A stretch of DNA of 36,056 bases from Anaerolineae bacterium (GTDB taxonomy: Bacteria > Chloroflexota > Anaerolineae > B4-G1 > SLSP01): the NCBI GenBank assembly GCA_016931185.1, contig JAFGFI010000335.1, positions 1 to 36,056 of the forward strand, in the 5' to 3' direction. The notes under the pieces were generated by a model, which made no database searches, was not told the DNA's origin, and was given only the letters and a program-made list of their open reading frames with translations. How positions within the stretch are numbered: position 1 is the first letter of the stretch; every line of letters starts with the position of its first letter. Below, one piece after another: positions 33,323 through 36,056 of the stretch. The position numbers were made by a program, and so were the translations under genes.

Positions 33323-33700
33323 GTGACAAAGAAAGTGAAACCTGGCGCTGAAGCTCCCTCTGCTGGCACGGTTGTGCCACAACAACAATGGGGCCGCCAA
33401 TCTGTTGGGGCGTTGGTTGGAATGTTTGTCATGTTGGTCATTGTAAGACTGGTGGGGCCGCGCGTCGGATGGGAACCTGCCCGGCCCGGTTCTGTGATTT
33501 TATGGGGCGGTATCATTGGTAGTATGATCAGCAGTTTTGACGCTCTCGTGTATGCCGGTTCCCGGCTCACCCAACACGGTCAACGCCAGGTCCCACCCTG
33601 GATCAATTTTATTGTGGCCCTGTTATCCCTTACTATTTTCATAGGTGTGATTGCCGGCCTGGTATACTTATTAAGACAATTATTTATGCAGTTGTTCTAG
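33323..33700 (+). CDS. Small membrane protein of unknown function
   Basis: A GTG start is supported by GGAGG six bases upstream. The 125-residue product has a basic, Pro/Ala-rich N-terminus of about 30 residues and three hydrophobic segments: about 33-50 (VGALVGMFVMLVIVRLVG), 61-80 (SVILWGGIIGSMISSFDALV) and 96-121. I do not recognise a family. It lies between secDF and the VWA gene on the same strand and might belong to either unit. Confidence 0.7.
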   Translation: MTKKVKPGAEAPSAGTVVPQQQWGRQSVGALVGMFVMLVIVRLVGPRVGWEPARPGSVILWGGIIGSMISSFDALVYAGSRLTQHGQRQVPPWINFIVALLSLTIFIGVIAGLVYLLRQLFMQLF

Positions 33701-33716
33701 TTTCCGGGAATATTTA

Positions 33717-33758
33717 ATTTCTCATTTCTCATTTTTAATTTCTAATCTCTAATTTTTG
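33717..33758. repeat. 7-bp periodic tract before the VWA gene
   Basis: The gap reads as ATTTCTC, ATTTCTC, ATTTTTA, ATTTCTA, ATCTCTA, ATTTTTG, six heptamers in a row just before the ATG at 33762. It leaves no room for a normal ribosome binding site. Confidence 0.8.
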
Positions 33759-33761
33759 ACC

Positions 33762-36056
33762 ATGCGCTTTTTAGCTCCCTCGGGATTTTTCGCTCTATTG
33801 CTGGCAGTACCGATCCTGTTGCTTTATATGCTGCGCTTGCGCCGCCGGGACGTGGTAGTGCCCAGTACCTTATTGTGGCAGGCCGTGCTGGCTGACCGGC
33901 ACGCTAACCGTCCCTGGCAGAAGTTGCGCCGTAACTGGTTGTTGTTCTTGCAACTGTGGGTGCTGCTGGCCCTGGTGTTGGCTTTGGTGCGGCCCGCGTT
34001 ACCCGCGCCATTGGCCCTGCACGGGCAGCTTATTGTGTTGTTGGATGCCTCTGCCAGTATGCAAACGCGCCTTGTTGAGGAAGAGGGAACCCGCTTTGAC
34101 GCGGCAGTTCACGCTCTGCGCGAGTTGGCGACCACATTGGAGGCCGAGGATCGGGTCGCGCTCATTGCGGTTGGCCCGGAACCACATTTGCTGCTCCAGG
34201 GGGGAGATGCGGGCGACTTACAGCGTGTGTTGGATGCCGTCGTTGATGATGCCCTAGCAAATGACATCCCATATCATGGGGGAGGCAATTGGCCCGCTGC
34301 CGCAGCCCTGGCGGCGGGACTCGCTTCTGCAACTACGACTACTTTGCTGGTTACGGATGCAGCGATACCTGAAGACCTTCCGGCGTTGCCCGGCACAGTG
34401 CGCGTTATCGTAGTGGGGGACGCAGTGCCGAACGTGGGGATTGTAGCGCTTGCGCTGCGGCGTACTGACACCCGGTTAACCCTTTTCACACGTTTATACA
34501 ATGCCGGACCGGCCACTACGCGCACCCTCGCGGTGTACGCGGATGGTGTATTGATCGCGCGTGAAAGTGTGGCATTGCCGGCTGAGGGTGATGTGCCTTT
34601 GACGTTCCCCGATATTTCTGTCGCGGCCTGGGTTGAGGCGCGTCTGGAGGAGTCTGACGCGCTAGAAGTGGATAACAGGGCCTGGGTCGCCTTGTCGGAG
34701 GGCGGTCAGGGGCGTGTTCTCCTGGTGACGCAGGGAAACCGCTTCTTGACGCAGGCGTTGCAATCCTTGCCGGGTGTGACGTTAGTGCAGGCTACCACGC
34801 CCTTGATGGCTGCGGAGCCGGTGGAAGGGTACCGTGATGACCCTTATGGACTGTGGATCGTGGATGGTCCGGTGACGGATACCCTATCTGGGGTAAATCA
34901 GTGGCACATTGCACCTGACGCTGGGACATTGTGCGGTATACCGGGGGACATCATTACACCCACCGCCGTCGTGCGTGGGAAATGGTCCCATGCTCTGTTA
35001 CAGTATGTTAATTGGGATGACGTGCATATCGCGCGCGCGCGTTACTATACACCACCGGCGGACGCGGAAGTGTTGATAGAAACCAGTGCTGCGCCGCTAT
35101 TGTGGGTGATTGCGCGCCCCAATGTGCGCGTTGCCTGTCTGGCTTTCAATTTGCATGACGCCGATCTTCCGTTGCGCCTGGCTTTCCCGATCCTTACTGC
35201 AAATTTGACCGGCTGGTTGTTGCCTCAGATTTCAACTGAACCTGTGGTTCCTTATCCTGCCGGTGAACCGTGGCAGCCAGCTCTGCCGCCGGAGGCGACC
35301 GCGGCGACTCTGGTGGCTCCCGATGGTACCAGGTATGGACTGGGGCCGGCCCTCGACCGTGCCTTCTCTTCCTTACCCACGCGCGCCGGGTTATATCAAA
35401 TTGAAGCGCAGACCGCTGCCGGTTTTGTGACCCGTTACGCCGCGCTTGCTATGTTAGATGCTGCGGAAAGCGATGTGCGTCCCCGCGACATTCGGATTGC
35501 GGGACAGATTGTGCCCTCCATCACCGAGACGACTCCCGGCTGGCGCGACCTGCGCCGTTGGCCGTTGGTTGTAGCTCTGATACTCCTGTTGCTTGAAGCC
35601 GGGCTTTGGTGGGGAAAAGAAACGACAATCAAAAAGCGGGAACCGAGAACCGAGCATGACGTCCCCCGTTTCACGTTTCACGTCTCACGTCTCACGCATT
35701 ATGTTTCCCGTTTCTTCTCCATTGCCGTTGTATTGCGTCTGCTCCTTATCCTTTTTCTCATCGCTGCGCTGTTCGGATTCCGTTGGCCGCGCCGCACGCG
35801 TGATTTGGCGGTGGTGTTTGTGTTAGATCGCTCGGCCAGCGTGCAGTCGGCATGGGAGGCCCAGGTGAATTACGTTGAGGCTGCGCTGGCGCACAAGTCG
35901 CCGCGTGACCGGGCGGCACTGGTGATCTTTGGGCGCGAAGCGTGGGTAGATCGACCGTTATCGCCGTCGTCTGAGTTGCACACGATTGCCACATTGCCGC
36001 GTGCCGATGCTACCGATATTGAAGAGGCCGCGCGCCTGGCCCTGGCCTTGATTCCT
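33762..36056 (+). CDS. Membrane protein with two VWA domains joined in one frame (3' end outside window)
   Basis: The frame is open for 765 codons from ATG 33762 to the window edge. Residues 1-80 are a BatA-like N-terminus (FLAPSGFFALLLAVPILLLYMLRLRRRDVVVPSTLLW) with two membrane segments. The first VWA domain has the MIDAS motif DASAS at D95. A beta-rich region and a membrane helix (about 605-622) follow, as at the end of a typical BatA-like protein. A low-complexity basic linker (about 624-651), encoded by 7-bp repeats, leads to a new membrane helix (about 655-673) and a second VWA start with DRSAS at D689. The second part looks like the N-terminus of the glutamine-amidotransferase-like VWA protein often found next to BatA-like genes. 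It may be a true fusion or two genes joined by an in-frame spacer. No ribosome binding site is seen before 33762. Confidence 0.8.
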   Translation, partial: MRFLAPSGFFALLLAVPILLLYMLRLRRRDVVVPSTLLWQAVLADRHANRPWQKLRRNWLLFLQLWVLLALVLALVRPALPAPLALHGQLIVLLDASASMQTRLVEEEGTRFDAAVHALRELATTLEAEDRVALIAVGPEPHLLLQGGDAGDLQRVLDAVVDDALANDIPYHGGGNWPAAAALAAGLASATTTTLLVTDAAIPEDLPALPGTVRVIVVGDAVPNVGIVALALRRTDTRLTLFTRLYNAGPATTRTLAVYADGVLIARESVALPAEGDVPLTFPDISVAAWVEARLEESDALEVDNRAWVALSEGGQGRVLLVTQGNRFLTQALQSLPGVTLVQATTPLMAAEPVEGYRDDPYGLWIVDGPVTDTLSGVNQWHIAPDAGTLCGIPGDIITPTAVVRGKWSHALLQYVNWDDVHIARARYYTPPADAEVLIETSAAPLLWVIARPNVRVACLAFNLHDADLPLRLAFPILTANLTGWLLPQISTEPVVPYPAGEPWQPALPPEATAATLVAPDGTRYGLGPALDRAFSSLPTRAGLYQIEAQTAAGFVTRYAALAMLDAAESDVRPRDIRIAGQIVPSITETTPGWRDLRRWPLVVALILLLLEAGLWWGKETTIKKREPRTEHDVPRFTFHVSRLTHYVSRFFSIAVVLRLLLILFLIAALFGFRWPRRTRDLAVVFVLDRSASVQSAWEAQVNYVEAALAHKSPRDRAALVIFGREAWVDRPLSPSSELHTIATLPRADATDIEEAARLALALIP
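35625..35716. repeat. 7-bp periodic tract inside the double-VWA frame
   Basis: From about 35635 the DNA reads as heptamers such as GGGAACC, GAGAACC, GAGCATG, ACGTCCC, CCGTTTC, ACGTTTC, ACGTCTC, ACGTCTC, ACGCATT, ATGTTTC, CCGTTTC. It encodes the linker between the two VWA halves. Loss or gain of one unit would shift the reading frame. Confidence 0.8.

Noticed and set aside
1..36056. Phage, integrase, defence system or biosynthetic gene cluster
   Set aside because: No integrase, capsid, nuclease-helicase defence module, NRPS or PKS gene is visible on either strand.

Overview
The window looks like a chromosomal segment of a free-living bacterium, most likely a member of the Chloroflexota (Anaerolineae/Caldilineae-like). 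This is an inference. It rests on a secreted subtilase ending in a YLPLV-type C-terminus, a PocR-domain hybrid kinase, separate secD and secF genes, tandem VWA proteins, and many short intergenic repeats. No rRNA, tRNA, CRISPR array, phage gene or transposase was seen.

Layout. 1-182 is the truncated end of an inverted-repeat element. 282-1343 is a UPF0158/nucleotidyltransferase fusion. 1353-8778 is a minus-strand metabolic block. Read in transcription order it is a eukaryote-type NADP-isocitrate dehydrogenase, the small and large subunits of ATP-citrate lyase, a hairpin, folD, an adrenodoxin-reductase-like ferredoxin-NADP reductase, and an orphan NarL-type response regulator. 9032-13718 holds two TIM-barrel, glycosidase-like proteins and an extended SDR epimerase. 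13887-18323 encodes a 1478-residue hybrid kinase with a 14-bladed Reg_prop sensor. 18717-22033 holds a hydroxypyruvate-isomerase-like protein, a GNAT acetyltransferase, a URO-D-like protein and an SDR. 22537-25716 is a secreted subtilisin-like protease. 25886-26962 is a cysteine-rich ferredoxin-like protein. 27061-30207 is a second hybrid kinase with a PocR sensor. 30845-33156 is secD-secF. 33323-33700 is a small membrane protein. From 33762 to the window edge runs an open reading frame with two VWA domains.

How the genes fit together. icd-aclB-aclA probably form one transcript handling citrate, acetyl-CoA and 2-oxoglutarate. The folD and ferredoxin reductase downstream would supply one-carbon units and balance NADPH with ferredoxin. 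Whether the flux is reductive (rTCA) or toward cytosol-style acetyl-CoA supply cannot be decided from the window. The glycosidase-like genes, epimerase, isomerase, URO-D-like protein and SDR look like carbohydrate or organic-acid catabolism. The Reg_prop kinase between them is a plausible sensor.

The most unusual structure is in the DNA itself. Tracts with a 7-bp period sit at several gene junctions, cover the stop codons of icd and aclB, and form the joint of the double-VWA reading frame. There are also two families of small inverted-repeat elements and three copies of an 18-bp palindromic repeat.
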